A stretch of 27,119 nt of DNA from an uncultured Oscillospiraceae bacterium. GTDB taxonomy: Bacteria; Bacillota; Clostridia; Oscillospirales; Oscillospiraceae. Positions within the stretch are counted from its first letter, which is position 1. Each line of letters starts with the position of its first letter. This document shows, piece after piece, positions 1 to 8,337 of this stretch. A program made the position numbers and the translations under genes. The DNA is taken from positions 1 through 27,119 of the forward strand of contig CAKTPC010000013.1 of the NCBI GenBank assembly GCA_934590505.1. The letters run 5' to 3'. The notes beneath the pieces were generated by a model, which made no database searches, was not told the DNA's origin, and saw nothing but the letters and a program-made list of their open reading frames with translations.

Positions 1-494
1 CCCGCGTCCGGTCCCATCATCAGGCAGCCGTGGTCGCGTGCGTATACCTTGAGGTCATGCTCCTGTTCGAGGGACACGTCCGCCGTGAACATGAACACAT
101 GGCTTCCCTTGTCGATGGCCTTGTACGCCTCATCGAGCGCGTATTCCCCGGGCAGCGATATCTGGACAACGTCAAATTCGCCCTCCGCGAGGTCACCGGC
201 GCTGTGATATACCTTTTCGCGCTTTCCGCGTCCGGTGGAGAGCGACTCCTCAACGAAGGCGCAGGCCGCGCGCATCGGCTCTTCGCTCTGTGCGTCAAGC
301 GCTATCATAACGTCGTTCGAAGTTGCGTCCGCGGGCAGCTCGTAGCCGAGCTCGCGCAGCAGATTGACATTCTGCTTCGTGCCCATGCCGCACTCCGCGC
401 CGTCGATGCCCTCGCGCTCTGTCAGCTCGACCGCGACGGTCATCAGCGTGACCGAGTCGACATATCTGTTCTTCAGTAAATATACCTTTTTCAA
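1..494 (-). CDS. FdrA-like protein, 5' part only (cut by window edge)
   Basis: Reading the minus strand from a TTG start at 494-492, the frame stays open to the window edge (about 164 residues). The TTG is preceded by GAGGT at a 7-nt gap, and no ATG or GTG start fits. The protein begins LKKVYLLKNRYVDSVTLM and has MGTKQNVNLL, QISLPGEYALDEAYKA and, at the edge, DHGCLMMGPDA. These match the N-terminal layout of the FdrA family, which resembles succinyl-CoA synthetase alpha subunits with a nucleotide-binding fold and an MGPDCGT motif; the motif runs off the window here. In Escherichia coli fdrA sits with allantoin/oxamate genes, so an acyl- or carbamoyl-transfer role is possible but only inferred. 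It lies 42 nt downstream of the dehydratase gene on the same strand and is probably co-transcribed with it. Confidence 0.75.
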   Translation of the reverse strand, partial: MKKVYLLKNRYVDSVTLMTVAVELTEREGIDGAECGMGTKQNVNLLRELGYELPADATSNDVMIALDAQSEEPMRAACAFVEESLSTGRGKREKVYHSAGDLAEGEFDVVQISLPGEYALDEAYKAIDKGSHVFMFTADVSLEQEHDLKVYARDHGCLMMGPDA

Positions 495-536
495 GTTGAT
501 TACCTCACTGACGCCGGGTCACCCGGCCATATATGA

Positions 537-2213
537 TCATATAAACTTCCATGCCCCGCCCTTTGCCATACTTCCGACGTTCAGCGAGAACAGACGGAGC
601 ATCGGCGGATAGTCGGCGGCAGGAAAAACAAATTCAAATTTATCGAGTCTTGCTTTGATCTCCTCATCGGAGAGCAGGACATTCATCTTTCTTGCGGCAA
701 CGTCTATTTCAATAGTGTCGCCGTTTTCGATGATCGCAAGCGCGCTGCCAAGAGCGGCCTCCGGAGAGCAGTAGCCCACCGAGAGTCCGGCGGAAGCGCC
801 GCTGTAGCGGCCATCGGTAATGATCGCGCAGGATTCAAACAGGGCTTTGTAGCCCTTCAATTCATCCTGGAACGGGAAGGCCGTCGTGCCGAAGCGCGCC
901 TTGAGCCCCATAAAGCGCAGCACACAGGCGTCGCCGGGCTTTATCTTTCCGGCACGCAGCGCGTCGCGCGCCTCGTCCAGAGAATCAAATACATTCGCAG
1001 GCCCCCGGAATTTCATAAGCTGCTTGGGCACGCCCGCGATCTTCAGTATCGCCCCTTCGGGAGCGATATTGCCGTACAGCACGCCGACCCCCGGCTCCGA
1101 GGTCACAGGCGCATCGAGCGTATGGATGACCTCACGGCGGTAGACCTTTGCATCGGCAACGTTTTCTTTCAGTGTTTTTCCGGTGACTGTGGGGCAGTCC
1201 CCGTTGAGCTTTGGCATAAGCTCCTTGAGTACGGCGGGCAGTCCTCCGGCAAGGTCGAGGTCCTTCACGGAGTACGGGCCGCTGGGCGCGATATGCGCAA
1301 GCAGCGGGATCTCGTTCGACGCATCGTCAAAGAACTTCCACCACGGTTCGTCATACCCGGCCTCGGTACCGATGGCGGGGATATGAAGGATGAGGTTCGC
1401 CGACCCTGCGAGCGCCATATCGACTTTTATCGCGTTTTTAATGGATTCAACGGTGATGAAGTCGCGCGCGGTCTTGCCCTCATGGACAAGCTCGACGATC
1501 CTCTTGCCCGACCTGTACGCGATCTCATAAAGCTTCGGGCTGACCGCGGAGGTGGTAGAGTTGCCGGGCAGGGACAGGCCCATAGTCTCGGCCACGACGC
1601 ACATGCTGTTTGCCGTGCCGAGGGTGGAGCACGCGCCGCAGAGGCTGAACGAGCCGCCTATGAGGTCCTCATACTCGTCCTTGCTGATCGTGCCGTCCAC
1701 AACGGCCATGACCTTATCGAGAGCTTCGGAATGGATGACCTCACGTCCGCGCACCTGACCGTCTGGCATATAGCCGCCGGTGACAAGGATGGTCGGAATA
1801 TTGCAGCGGGCTGCGCCCATCAGGTGTCCGGGAACAATGGAGTCGCAGGTGCTGAGCATGACCATGCCGTCAAAGAAATTGCCCTCGACAGTCAGCTCTA
1901 CCTGGTCGGCGATGCAGTTTCTGCTCGGGACCTCGATATAGCGCGGGTCCTTAAGGCAGACGCCGTCGCAGATGCCCGTGGTCTCGACCTCAAGCGGGAG
2001 TCCTCCGGCCTCGCGGATGCCCTGCTTCACTCTTTCAGCCAGCTTGTCCAGATGGACATGGCCGGGATTGAATTCATTCCATGAATTGACAACGCCTATG
2101 AGCGGCCGGTGCAGTTCCTCTTCGGTATAGCCCATGCCGCGCATAAGTCCGCGGCGGGTCTCCGAAGAGATACCGTAAGCAAACTCACTTCTGTAAGCGC
2201 CTTTTTTGTTCAT
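537..2213 (-). CDS. IlvD/EDD-family dehydratase (dihydroxy-acid or sugar-acid dehydratase)
   Basis: This 558-residue protein belongs to the IlvD/EDD family of iron-sulfur dehydratases, which convert 2,3-dihydroxy acids to 2-keto acids. The ATG at 2213 was chosen because GGGAG lies 8 nt upstream and the protein then opens MNKKGAYRSEFAYGISSE; an upstream in-frame ATG has no ribosome site. Family landmarks are TGICDGVC, LSTCDSIVPGHLMGAARCN, TGGYMPDGQ, SLCGACSTLGTANSMCV and the C-terminal ITDGRYSGASAGLSVG. The cysteines in the first, second and fourth of these are the expected Fe-S ligands. Length is normal for the family. No other branched-chain amino acid genes are nearby, and the neighbours are an FdrA-like gene and a DctP-like gene. 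A catabolic role on a sugar acid or related hydroxy acid is therefore as likely as valine/isoleucine synthesis, and the exact substrate cannot be read from sequence. Confidence 0.85.
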   Translation of the reverse strand: MNKKGAYRSEFAYGISSETRRGLMRGMGYTEEELHRPLIGVVNSWNEFNPGHVHLDKLAERVKQGIREAGGLPLEVETTGICDGVCLKDPRYIEVPSRNCIADQVELTVEGNFFDGMVMLSTCDSIVPGHLMGAARCNIPTILVTGGYMPDGQVRGREVIHSEALDKVMAVVDGTISKDEYEDLIGGSFSLCGACSTLGTANSMCVVAETMGLSLPGNSTTSAVSPKLYEIAYRSGKRIVELVHEGKTARDFITVESIKNAIKVDMALAGSANLILHIPAIGTEAGYDEPWWKFFDDASNEIPLLAHIAPSGPYSVKDLDLAGGLPAVLKELMPKLNGDCPTVTGKTLKENVADAKVYRREVIHTLDAPVTSEPGVGVLYGNIAPEGAILKIAGVPKQLMKFRGPANVFDSLDEARDALRAGKIKPGDACVLRFMGLKARFGTTAFPFQDELKGYKALFESCAIITDGRYSGASAGLSVGYCSPEAALGSALAIIENGDTIEIDVAARKMNVLLSDEEIKARLDKFEFVFPAADYPPMLRLFSLNVGSMAKGGAWKFI

Positions 2214-2271
2214 ATTCCGTACTCCCTTATTATATTGAAGTCTCTGCCGGGTTTCTTTCACCGTATCGAAA

Positions 2272-2303
2272 AGCCTGCCGGCCGGTCGACCGGCCGGCAG
2301 GCT
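2272..2303 (-). terminator. Intrinsic terminator: 32-bp perfect palindrome
   Basis: AGCCTGCCGGCCGG and its exact reverse complement flank a TCGA centre, giving a 32-bp perfect palindrome. On the minus strand it is followed by TTTTC. It lies 35 nt beyond the stop of the DctP-like gene at 2338 and before the dehydratase start at 2213, so it should end transcription of the DctP-like gene and leave the dehydratase needing its own promoter. Confidence 0.8.
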
Positions 2304-2337
2304 CGCTGCTTGTGTGCTGTTACAGTATCAGATAAGA

Positions 2338-3358
2338 TTATGCGCAGGCCTTGATGCTCTCATGAAGCTGGGGTGCGTTGCCGCCGATCTCGGCTGCGGT
2401 CTCGTCCCAGGTGGGAGCGAACAGGTCAACGAGCTCCTGGTAGTTCTCCCACTCGTCGATCGTGCAGCCGTACTGCTCGAACTTCTCGAAGTAGGAGTCC
2501 TCGGCAGCTTCCATTGCCTTCTGCTCATCGGCAGCGGCCTTCTGGACTTCCTCGCTGATTATGGTCTTGTAGACCTCAGGCAGGGAGTTCCAGAGCTCGG
2601 TGCTGATAACGACGGAGTTGAAGGAGAACATGTGGTTGGAGCGGAGGATGTAGGGGCAGACCTCGTACAGGGAGTACAGATCCATGCCTGCCGCTGCGGG
2701 CTCAGCGCCTTCGATAACGCCCTGCTTCATGGCCTGGTACATCTCGGGCATTGCCATCGGAGTGGGGGACATGCCAAGACGCTTCAGAGTGTTCATGTAG
2801 ATATCGGCCTCGGGGGAGCGGATGATGATGCCCTTGCAGTCCTCAACGTTCTTCACTTCCTTGTTGGTGAAGCACATTGCGCGGAAGCCGGCGTAGAAGT
2901 AGCCGAGGACGGTGATGTTGTTTTCAGCCAGCGCTGCTTCGCAGTCTCTGACCTCGGGGAGCTCCAGGACCTTGCCGAAGTGCTCATAGTCCTTGATGAG
3001 GAAGGGCTGGACGAGCATGGGGATCTCAGAGGAATACTCGGTCATGAGGGTGGGGTCGAGGACGCCCATGTCAAGGCCGCCCATTGCCATGGACTCGGTC
3101 ATCTCGACGTAGTTGCCGAGGGTACCGCCGTTGTGGTAATCGAAGGTGATCTTGCCGCCGGAGCGCTCTTCGATCGCCGCGATCATAGCCTCTGCGCCTT
3201 TGACGGGAGGAACATCGCCGCTGTCGTTCTGGCCGAGAGTGATGACAACAGGCTCGCACTCGTCAAGGAGCTCTGCCTCGGTCTTTTCGGCTGCGGGCTG
3301 CTCGTTAGTCTGAGCATCCTGAGCCGGAGCTTCGGTCGTCGCCGGGGCGGCGGCGCCT
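2338..3358 (-). pseudogene. TRAP transporter substrate-binding protein, 5' end replaced (signal peptide lost)
   Basis: The frame encodes a DctP-family periplasmic solute-binding protein of TRAP transporters. It has the Ala/Glu-rich linker typical just after a lipobox cysteine (GGAAAPATTEAPAQDAQ), then VVITLGQNDSGD, the CKGIIIRSPEADIYMNTL region whose Arg contacts the ligand carboxylate in this family, and a normal C terminus. The signal peptide and lipobox are missing. At 3358/3359 the gene runs into the left copy of the 920-bp repeat, and the only upstream in-frame start (3429) gives a charged 23-residue leader encoded by the repeat. The product would stay in the cytoplasm. No dctQ or dctM lies beside it. 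It is related to the DctP at 8843-9877, with which it shares the string CKGIIIRSPE. I call it a 5'-truncated pseudogene; a misassembly at the repeat could give the same picture. Confidence 0.75.
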
Positions 3359-3479
3359 CCTCTCTCACGTTCGCATCTCAGAACCTGATTCTCATATACG
3401 AACAACTTGCTGATTATAGTATCGCCCAAGCGGCGGGAGTTGTCAATAGAATGTTATGTCTGTTTACCCTGTTTCTGTT

Positions 3480-3516
3480 ATTTGCACAATTCTGCACCGG
3501 GGCTGTTTGTGCAAAT
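3480..3516 (+). promoter_or_regulatory. Inverted repeat upstream of iclR, candidate operator
   Basis: ATTTGCACA (3480-3488) and TGTGCAAAT (3508-3516) are perfect 9-bp inverted arms separated by 19 bp. They lie about 75 bp upstream of the predicted iclR -35 box, between divergent genes. Regulators of this family commonly bind such dyads, so this is a candidate site for IclR or a co-regulator. It is also present in the second repeat copy. Confidence 0.4.
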
Positions 3517-3589
3517 TGCCATTGTATTTTCAAGGCTGCCTTTTCGCTTTTTATTTAGCAATCATATTCCGGACATTTACTAAAAGGTA

Positions 3590-3618
3590 TTGCTTTTCTG
3601 CCCGCTATGGTATAGAAT
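3590..3618 (+). promoter_or_regulatory. Predicted sigma-70-type promoter of iclR
   Basis: TTGCTT (3590-3595) and TAGAAT (3613-3618) are separated by 17 bp and lie about 50 bp before the GTG start at 3671. The same promoter occurs at 13836-13864 in the second repeat copy. Confidence 0.5.
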
Positions 3619-3670
3619 GTGTTTGTAGAAATTTTGAACGATTCATATATAAGAACGTGGGAGGCCAGTC

Positions 3671-4450
3671 GTGAACAATACTGTATCTGAAAACAACAAC
3701 AGCCAGCACCGCTCAACCGAGCGCGTTGTTCTAATCCTCGAATTTCTTACGGAGACCGAAAACTCCGGCAAGACGCTTACCGAGATTGCAAACTACCTTA
3801 ACGCCCCGAAGAGCAGCATTCTTCCCATTCTCCGCACGCTCGTCTCATATGGGTACCTGCACTATAACCCCATAGTCATGCAGTATTTCCTTGGGTATAA
3901 GCTCTATGAGATAGGCACGAAATATGTCGGTGACTCCAATATGGACGATGTTATCTTTCAGGTCATGTATAATTTTGCCTCTGCGAACGACGTTACCCTT
4001 ATAATGGGCGAGCTTATCGCCGGTGACGTTCTCGTCGTGCAGCGGGTCGACCCTTTTGAAAAGCTGCGCCTGTACAGAGCCGTCGGCCGCCGCATCCCCG
4101 CTTACGCGGACGCTGCCGGCAAGATACTCCTCGCCGAAAAAAGCGACGCGGACGTCATGCGCCTCTACCCCGAGGGACTCACCGCGATCACGCCGAAGAC
4201 CATCACGAACCCCTCCGTGCTTTTCGAGAGCCTCGATACGACGCGCCAGACCGGTGTCGCCGTCTCGAATGAGGAATCGACGATGTATGTCCGCTCCGTC
4301 GCCGTACCGATCAAGAAGCATGAAGTGACCTGCTACGGGCTTGAAGCCTGCTTCTCGATATTTGACTATACCGAGGAGAAGGAGCGCAAGATACTTTATG
4401 AGCTGTATGAGCTCAAGGGAAAGATAGAGGGCTTCCTCAAAATGCAGTAA
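3671..4450 (+). CDS. IclR-family transcriptional regulator (intact copy)
   Basis: This 259-residue protein is the usual length for IclR regulators. Residues 14-75 or so form the winged helix-turn-helix (STERVVLILEFL, LTEIANYLNAPKSSILPILRTLVSYGYL). The rest is the effector-binding domain, including GRRIPAYADAAGKILLAE and GVAVSNEESTMYVRSVAVPI. The GTG start has GGGAGG at a 6-nt gap. It points away from the truncated DctP-like gene and converges on a thioesterase gene. IclR proteins usually sense small carboxylates or aromatics and control neighbouring catabolic genes, so the DctP/dehydratase/FdrA genes are plausible targets by inference. The first 608 bases of the gene are duplicated at 13917-14524. 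Confidence 0.9.
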   Translation: MNNTVSENNNSQHRSTERVVLILEFLTETENSGKTLTEIANYLNAPKSSILPILRTLVSYGYLHYNPIVMQYFLGYKLYEIGTKYVGDSNMDDVIFQVMYNFASANDVTLIMGELIAGDVLVVQRVDPFEKLRLYRAVGRRIPAYADAAGKILLAEKSDADVMRLYPEGLTAITPKTITNPSVLFESLDTTRQTGVAVSNEESTMYVRSVAVPIKKHEVTCYGLEACFSIFDYTEEKERKILYELYELKGKIEGFLKMQ

Positions 4451-4518
4451 TACAGAAAACTGGCGGCAGAGATAGCAAAGCCCTGGCGCCGGTCTATTGT
4501 CATATCGTCTTTTTGTCC

Positions 4519-5274
4519 TTATTCGCGTGCTGCCAGCGTCCCGTCTATCACGAAGGCAGGTGTGTCCCCGTAATAGCCGCTGAAGGAGAAGCTTGTCCCC
4601 CGTGTGCGCAGCTCAATATCCGCATGGCTGTCGATGCACACCTCATGCATATACGCTATGCGGAAGCATGGTATGGCGTACCTGCTCATTATCCCGGCAC
4701 CGAAGATGTTACAGCACCAGTCGATATAGCGCAGGTGGCTTGCGTGGCCGTTGATGTCAAGATCGGTATACGCCGGTGTGAATGTCAGCCGTCTCGGCTC
4801 CCCGTCCAGCTCCTGCGCCGCCGATGGGAGCGTGCCCTGTTCCGTGATCCCCGCCTGAAGGAGTTTCTCCGCGACCTCCGGGAGAATTGCTAGGCGTCTC
4901 GTGTCCGCGTCCATCAGGTTCCACAGGGCCTCCCCCGTGCCGACCCGTTTCCCCTCGCTGTCGGAGAACTCAAAACGCCACGGGTACAGCGCCTTCACCG
5001 GCTTCAGCGGGATTGCCCCGAGCGTGAGCTTCTCCCCAATATTTGGTATGCGCTCGAAGTTGACGTTCACGCGTGAAACTACCCAGAGCGCACCTTTCGC
5101 CGCAAGCGACGACCAGTCGATGCCGAGCGCTTCCCTCGCGTAATGCGTCGCGCGCTGCATCTCCGTGACGATCGCGCTCGGCCTCCACGCAGCCACGGTA
5201 TCGCACTCATCCGCTTCGATAAGCAGCGTCAGCGTCGTTATCCCGTTTTCGGTCATTATATCATTTCCGTTCAT
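4519..5274 (-). CDS. Acyl-ACP thioesterase family protein
   Basis: This 251-residue protein resembles bacterial acyl-[acyl-carrier-protein] thioesterases (FatA/FatB-like, double hotdog fold), which release fatty acids from ACP in the cytoplasm. The first hotdog holds the stretch MQRATHYAREALGIDWSSL followed by LWVVSRVNVNFERIPNIGE. The second contains YTDLDINGHASHLRYIDWC, where the Asn-Gly-His segment matches the family's NxHxxN-type catalytic loop. The ATG at 5274 starts the conserved part and has a weak GGTG just upstream. A longer frame begins at 5313, so the start is uncertain. The gene converges on iclR and is GC-rich like the outer regions. A lipid role is likely, with no evident link to the transport genes. 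Confidence 0.8.
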   Translation of the reverse strand: MNGNDIMTENGITTLTLLIEADECDTVAAWRPSAIVTEMQRATHYAREALGIDWSSLAAKGALWVVSRVNVNFERIPNIGEKLTLGAIPLKPVKALYPWRFEFSDSEGKRVGTGEALWNLMDADTRRLAILPEVAEKLLQAGITEQGTLPSAAQELDGEPRRLTFTPAYTDLDINGHASHLRYIDWCCNIFGAGIMSRYAIPCFRIAYMHEVCIDSHADIELRTRGTSFSFSGYYGDTPAFVIDGTLAARE

Positions 5275-5403
5275 TTTTTCACCATGCCTTCCGCTGTACC
5301 GCAGACGCGGCAACGGCCATCCAAGCTGTAATCATAGCAGATGCGTTCAAAGGAAATCAACACGGCATTCTAAAGGTTTTTCTTGCTATGCTCTACTTTT
5401 ATA

Positions 5404-5438
5404 GAGACAGGGGCTGCTTATATCACAGACCCTGTCTC
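5404..5438 (-). terminator. Intrinsic terminator after the glycyl radical enzyme gene
   Basis: GAGACAGGG (5404-5412) and CCCTGTCTC (5430-5438) form a 9-bp perfect stem with a 17-nt loop, just past the stop at 5450 and followed on the minus strand by TATAAAA. It ends the middle operon and also marks where base composition changes. Confidence 0.7.
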
Positions 5439-5449
5439 CATATATTTAC

Positions 5450-7387
5450 TCAAACAGAATAAGAGACGCGTCGAATGATCTGATCCTGCCAGCAGGGGTC
5501 CAACTGGACGAAATGTCCGCTCCAGCCCCAAACACGGACAATAAGTCCCTGGTAGGCTTCAGGATTTTTCTGTGCTGCGCGGAGCGTTTCAGGGCTTACC
5601 GCATTTAGCTGCAGCTGGTGTCCACCCAGATCGATATAACTCTTTACTAGCTGAGCAACCTTTTTTTCGCCTTCGGTATTCTTGAATACTGTATCATGAA
5701 GCTCCATAGTCAAGGGGCCACCGTTGCAAGCCCGAATCAGATTGGGCCGGGCCATAGCCGAAATTACAGAGAGGGGGCCTGCATCAACCACCAGCAATGT
5801 AGGCGTGAAATTTGCAGAGTAAGGCTCCCCAGCCAGGCGTCCGTCGGCAGTTGCACCCAGATTCTTGGTATGCCAGGAGTAGTACATTGCCGTGCCGGTA
5901 CCGGGTCTGAAAATTCCACCTCTTTCGTTTACACGGCCTTCCCAGGCATCGGCAAAGATATCGATGAGCTTGTCGAGGATTTCATTCGCCATCTCATCGC
6001 GTCCGGTCTTTGGTGCCTCTCTCCGCAGGTAGTTGCAGAGCTCCTTATCATTCTCGAAGTTAGTTTTCATTCCGAAGCAAAGTCTCTCGGGACTTACACT
6101 CTTGTCATCGAACACACACTGTTTCACCACAGCGAGCTGGTCCACCGCCGTAGTAAAGCCTGTTCCGTGCACTCCATAATTATTGTACTTTGCACCCTCT
6201 GAGATATCATGTTCCCAATTGGACATTAACGCAGTGTAATACGGAGCCGGTTCGATCCACAGGGGTTTCAAAGAGGCCTCCAGTTCATCCGCAACTGCAA
6301 ATTCCGCTTTTCTGACATGGGCAATCAATTCGTCAAACGTGTCTGTGTTTTTAAGATCATTCAAGATCACATTTCGGATAACTTCCGCATGAGAAACCGC
6401 AGCAATATTAGGAATGTCCATTCCCACGCCAGGGACTATGAATTCCCAACAGGCGGCCACCGTATAGTTTCTTGCGTCTTCAATATCGTATCCCCAGTTC
6501 ACCAACGCAGGAATAACCACATCGTCGTTTGCATACTGGGGGAATCCAAGTCCCTGTTTAGTCAGTTTTGTGCAGAATTCGTAAACGGACAGGGGCGTAT
6601 TTTTGTTTACACGCAGATTGATCTTAGGGTCGATGCAACGGTTGTGGAGGCTAGCTTCCAAGCAAAGCTCCGTCAATTCGTTGTATGCGTCGGAGCCGTC
6701 TGGTTTGCATCCGCCGAGCATCAGACTTTGACCGTTGTTCCCAACGTAAGTTACAAACTGATCGCTGTCCCGGTTGAACGAATAGAAGAAATCCTCAATT
6801 AAAATCAGAGCCTGCTCCCTTGTCAGTTCACCGCGTTCGATATCTTTTCTGTAAAACGGGAGCATATACTGGTCGAAGCGGCCAACTGTATTATGATAGG
6901 CATTGCTAATCCAGAGACCGAAGTGGAGCACACGCATCATCTGCAGCGCCTCCAAGAATGACCTTGCGCCGTACCTTGCAGCGTGGGACAAACCAGCAAT
7001 ATTTAAGCGGTCTGTGTAAGCGATAATTGCGTCTATGCACTGCTGCGTTTCTGCAGGGGCCTTCTCTCGTCTGCACAATAGCCCGCTGTTAAGAACACCC
7101 TCCCAGTCGGCGCTTATATTGCAGACACGACCTCTTTCGTGAACGTAATGTCCGGCGCTGAGCCGTTCCTTTTCACTCTCCTGATAGATGTCAGGGAACC
7201 CTTTCACCGTGCAGTAAATAGGTATTTGGCTATCTGGCGAAGTGAGCGCACCATCTTCCTCCAGAAATAGTTTAAAACGAAGGGCAGCTCTTTGAGCAAG
7301 AGACAGTGAGGGATCCTGAATCTGTTTGGCAATTTCCTCTTTCCGTTCAGTACTCAATTCGGTCGGGGTTACTTTGAATTTATTCAT
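5450..7387 (-). CDS. Short glycyl radical enzyme (PFL-like family), substrate unknown
   Basis: This 645-residue protein carries the hallmarks of glycyl radical enzymes, oxygen-sensitive anaerobic enzymes that use a stable glycine radical. The C-terminal motif RVWGWSGHF (618-626) places the radical on Gly621. The active-site thiyl cysteine is Cys313 in ARNYTVAACWEF, with Glu315 two residues on, the Cys-x-Glu pattern seen in dehydratase and eliminase members but not in pyruvate formate-lyase (Cys-Cys). Residues 140-180 (FLEALQMMRVLHF, VGRFDQYMLPFYRKD) and 595-605 also fit the family. It is roughly 150 residues shorter than typical 790-850 aa members, mainly at the N terminus, while both ends look intact. 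The start at 7387 has AAAGGA 9 nt upstream. The activase gene lies 30 nt upstream, and TRAP and epimerase genes farther up suggest a sugar-acid or hydroxycarboxylate substrate (inference). Confidence 0.88.
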   Translation of the reverse strand: MNKFKVTPTELSTERKEEIAKQIQDPSLSLAQRAALRFKLFLEEDGALTSPDSQIPIYCTVKGFPDIYQESEKERLSAGHYVHERGRVCNISADWEGVLNSGLLCRREKAPAETQQCIDAIIAYTDRLNIAGLSHAARYGARSFLEALQMMRVLHFGLWISNAYHNTVGRFDQYMLPFYRKDIERGELTREQALILIEDFFYSFNRDSDQFVTYVGNNGQSLMLGGCKPDGSDAYNELTELCLEASLHNRCIDPKINLRVNKNTPLSVYEFCTKLTKQGLGFPQYANDDVVIPALVNWGYDIEDARNYTVAACWEFIVPGVGMDIPNIAAVSHAEVIRNVILNDLKNTDTFDELIAHVRKAEFAVADELEASLKPLWIEPAPYYTALMSNWEHDISEGAKYNNYGVHGTGFTTAVDQLAVVKQCVFDDKSVSPERLCFGMKTNFENDKELCNYLRREAPKTGRDEMANEILDKLIDIFADAWEGRVNERGGIFRPGTGTAMYYSWHTKNLGATADGRLAGEPYSANFTPTLLVVDAGPLSVISAMARPNLIRACNGGPLTMELHDTVFKNTEGEKKVAQLVKSYIDLGGHQLQLNAVSPETLRAAQKNPEAYQGLIVRVWGWSGHFVQLDPCWQDQIIRRVSYSV

Positions 7388-7417
7388 GATATTCGTTCCT
7401 TTCTGAGTAATGGTCTG

Positions 7418-8275
7418 TTATAAAACAGAGACCGGAATTCCATTCTTCTGAAAAGCTTCGGTAAAAATGTTAGGGTCTTTATTTTCGTCGAACGCAGGCT
7501 TATATTCCATTCCTGCGGCTTTATATTTGCTCCCCGCCGCTTTATTGTAAGGCAGTAGTTCTACTTTCTCAAGGTTCTTGGCGTCGACAAGCAGTTCAGC
7601 TGTTTTGGCCATGTTCTCTCCCGTGTCATTAACGCCGGGTATCAATGGTACTCGGATACGAAATGGCTTATCCATTCCTTTTAAAACACATAAATTTCTA
7701 AGGATCGGCGCATTGTCAACACCTGTCCAGCATTTGTGCTGTACAGGATCTATATGCTTGAGATCCATAATTACCATATCCATTTCCGATACAACCTGTC
7801 TGAATACCTCTTCCTCAGCATATCCGCTGGTTTCAACCAACGCATGTATTTCAGGGAGAAGCTTGCGCACAGCACAGACAAAATCAGCCTGCATCATGGG
7901 TTCTCCGCCGGAGAAGGTTATCCCTCCGCCATTTTTTACAAGAAGAGCGCCTATGCGGCGAATGCGTGCAGCCACCTCTTCAGGAGTCATCCAAGTGCCT
8001 GCGATTTGTATACATCTGCCTGGACATATCTTTGCGCATTTTCCGCAGGCATGGCAATCACCCGGCGTTGGGCATACTTCTATGCACGCACCGCAATGCT
8101 TGCACATAGCTTGATAGCGCAGCCGCTGCGGCTCAAATGATAGTCCTTCCGGATTGTGACACCATACGCAGCGAAGCGGGCAGCCTTTTAAAAAAATAGT
8201 GCAGCGAACACCAGGACCGTCAAAAACGGCAAATTCTTCTATATCAAAAACTAAACCTCTATTCTCTGGCGCCAT
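7418..8275 (-). CDS. Glycyl radical enzyme activating enzyme (radical SAM)
   Basis: This 285-residue radical SAM protein installs the glycyl radical on its partner using S-adenosylmethionine and a reduced 4Fe-4S cluster. The SAM-cluster cysteines are Cys32, Cys36 and Cys39 in GCPLRCVWCHNPEG. An inserted ferredoxin-like segment (residues 58-84) has two sets of four cysteines (CKHCGACIEVC and CHACGKCAKIC), as in activases of the non-PFL glycyl radical enzymes. ITFSGGEPMMQ is the SAM-binding GGE motif and VIMDLKHIDP follows. The ATG at 8275 has GGAG at a 6-nt gap; an ATG four codons earlier lacks one. It is transcribed immediately before the glycyl radical enzyme gene, so the two form a dedicated pair. 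Confidence 0.93.
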   Translation of the reverse strand: MAPENRGLVFDIEEFAVFDGPGVRCTIFLKGCPLRCVWCHNPEGLSFEPQRLRYQAMCKHCGACIEVCPTPGDCHACGKCAKICPGRCIQIAGTWMTPEEVAARIRRIGALLVKNGGGITFSGGEPMMQADFVCAVRKLLPEIHALVETSGYAEEEVFRQVVSEMDMVIMDLKHIDPVQHKCWTGVDNAPILRNLCVLKGMDKPFRIRVPLIPGVNDTGENMAKTAELLVDAKNLEKVELLPYNKAAGSKYKAAGMEYKPAFDENKDPNIFTEAFQKNGIPVSVL

Positions 8276-8337
8276 TGTATTCTCCAATCATAATAAAGTT
8301 GCCTTCAGTCAAGAAACTGGGACTGGTAAAAGAACTA

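Larger units (their letters stand above)
3359..4278 (+). repeat. 920-bp direct repeat, left copy
   Basis: By eye this stretch is base-for-base identical to 13605-14524, offset exactly 10,246 bp. It starts at CCTCTCTCACG and ends at GAGGAATC. It holds the iclR control region and the first 202 or so codons of iclR. Identity stops abruptly at both ends, so the duplication is recent or the assembly is wrong. Confidence 0.95.

Noticed and set aside
1122..2084. Plus-strand open frame of 320 codons
   Set aside because: Antisense to the IlvD-family dehydratase, whose reading frame has clear conserved motifs.
2314..3558. Long plus-strand open frame of 414 codons
   Set aside because: It is antisense to the DctP-like gene and has Leu/Gly/Val-rich low-complexity composition with no family match. 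GC-rich codon bias on the minus strand keeps it open by chance.
3456..3674. Small plus-strand frame upstream of iclR
   Set aside because: It covers the predicted promoter and dyad, lacks a ribosome site and ends over the iclR start. It is more likely untranslated control sequence.
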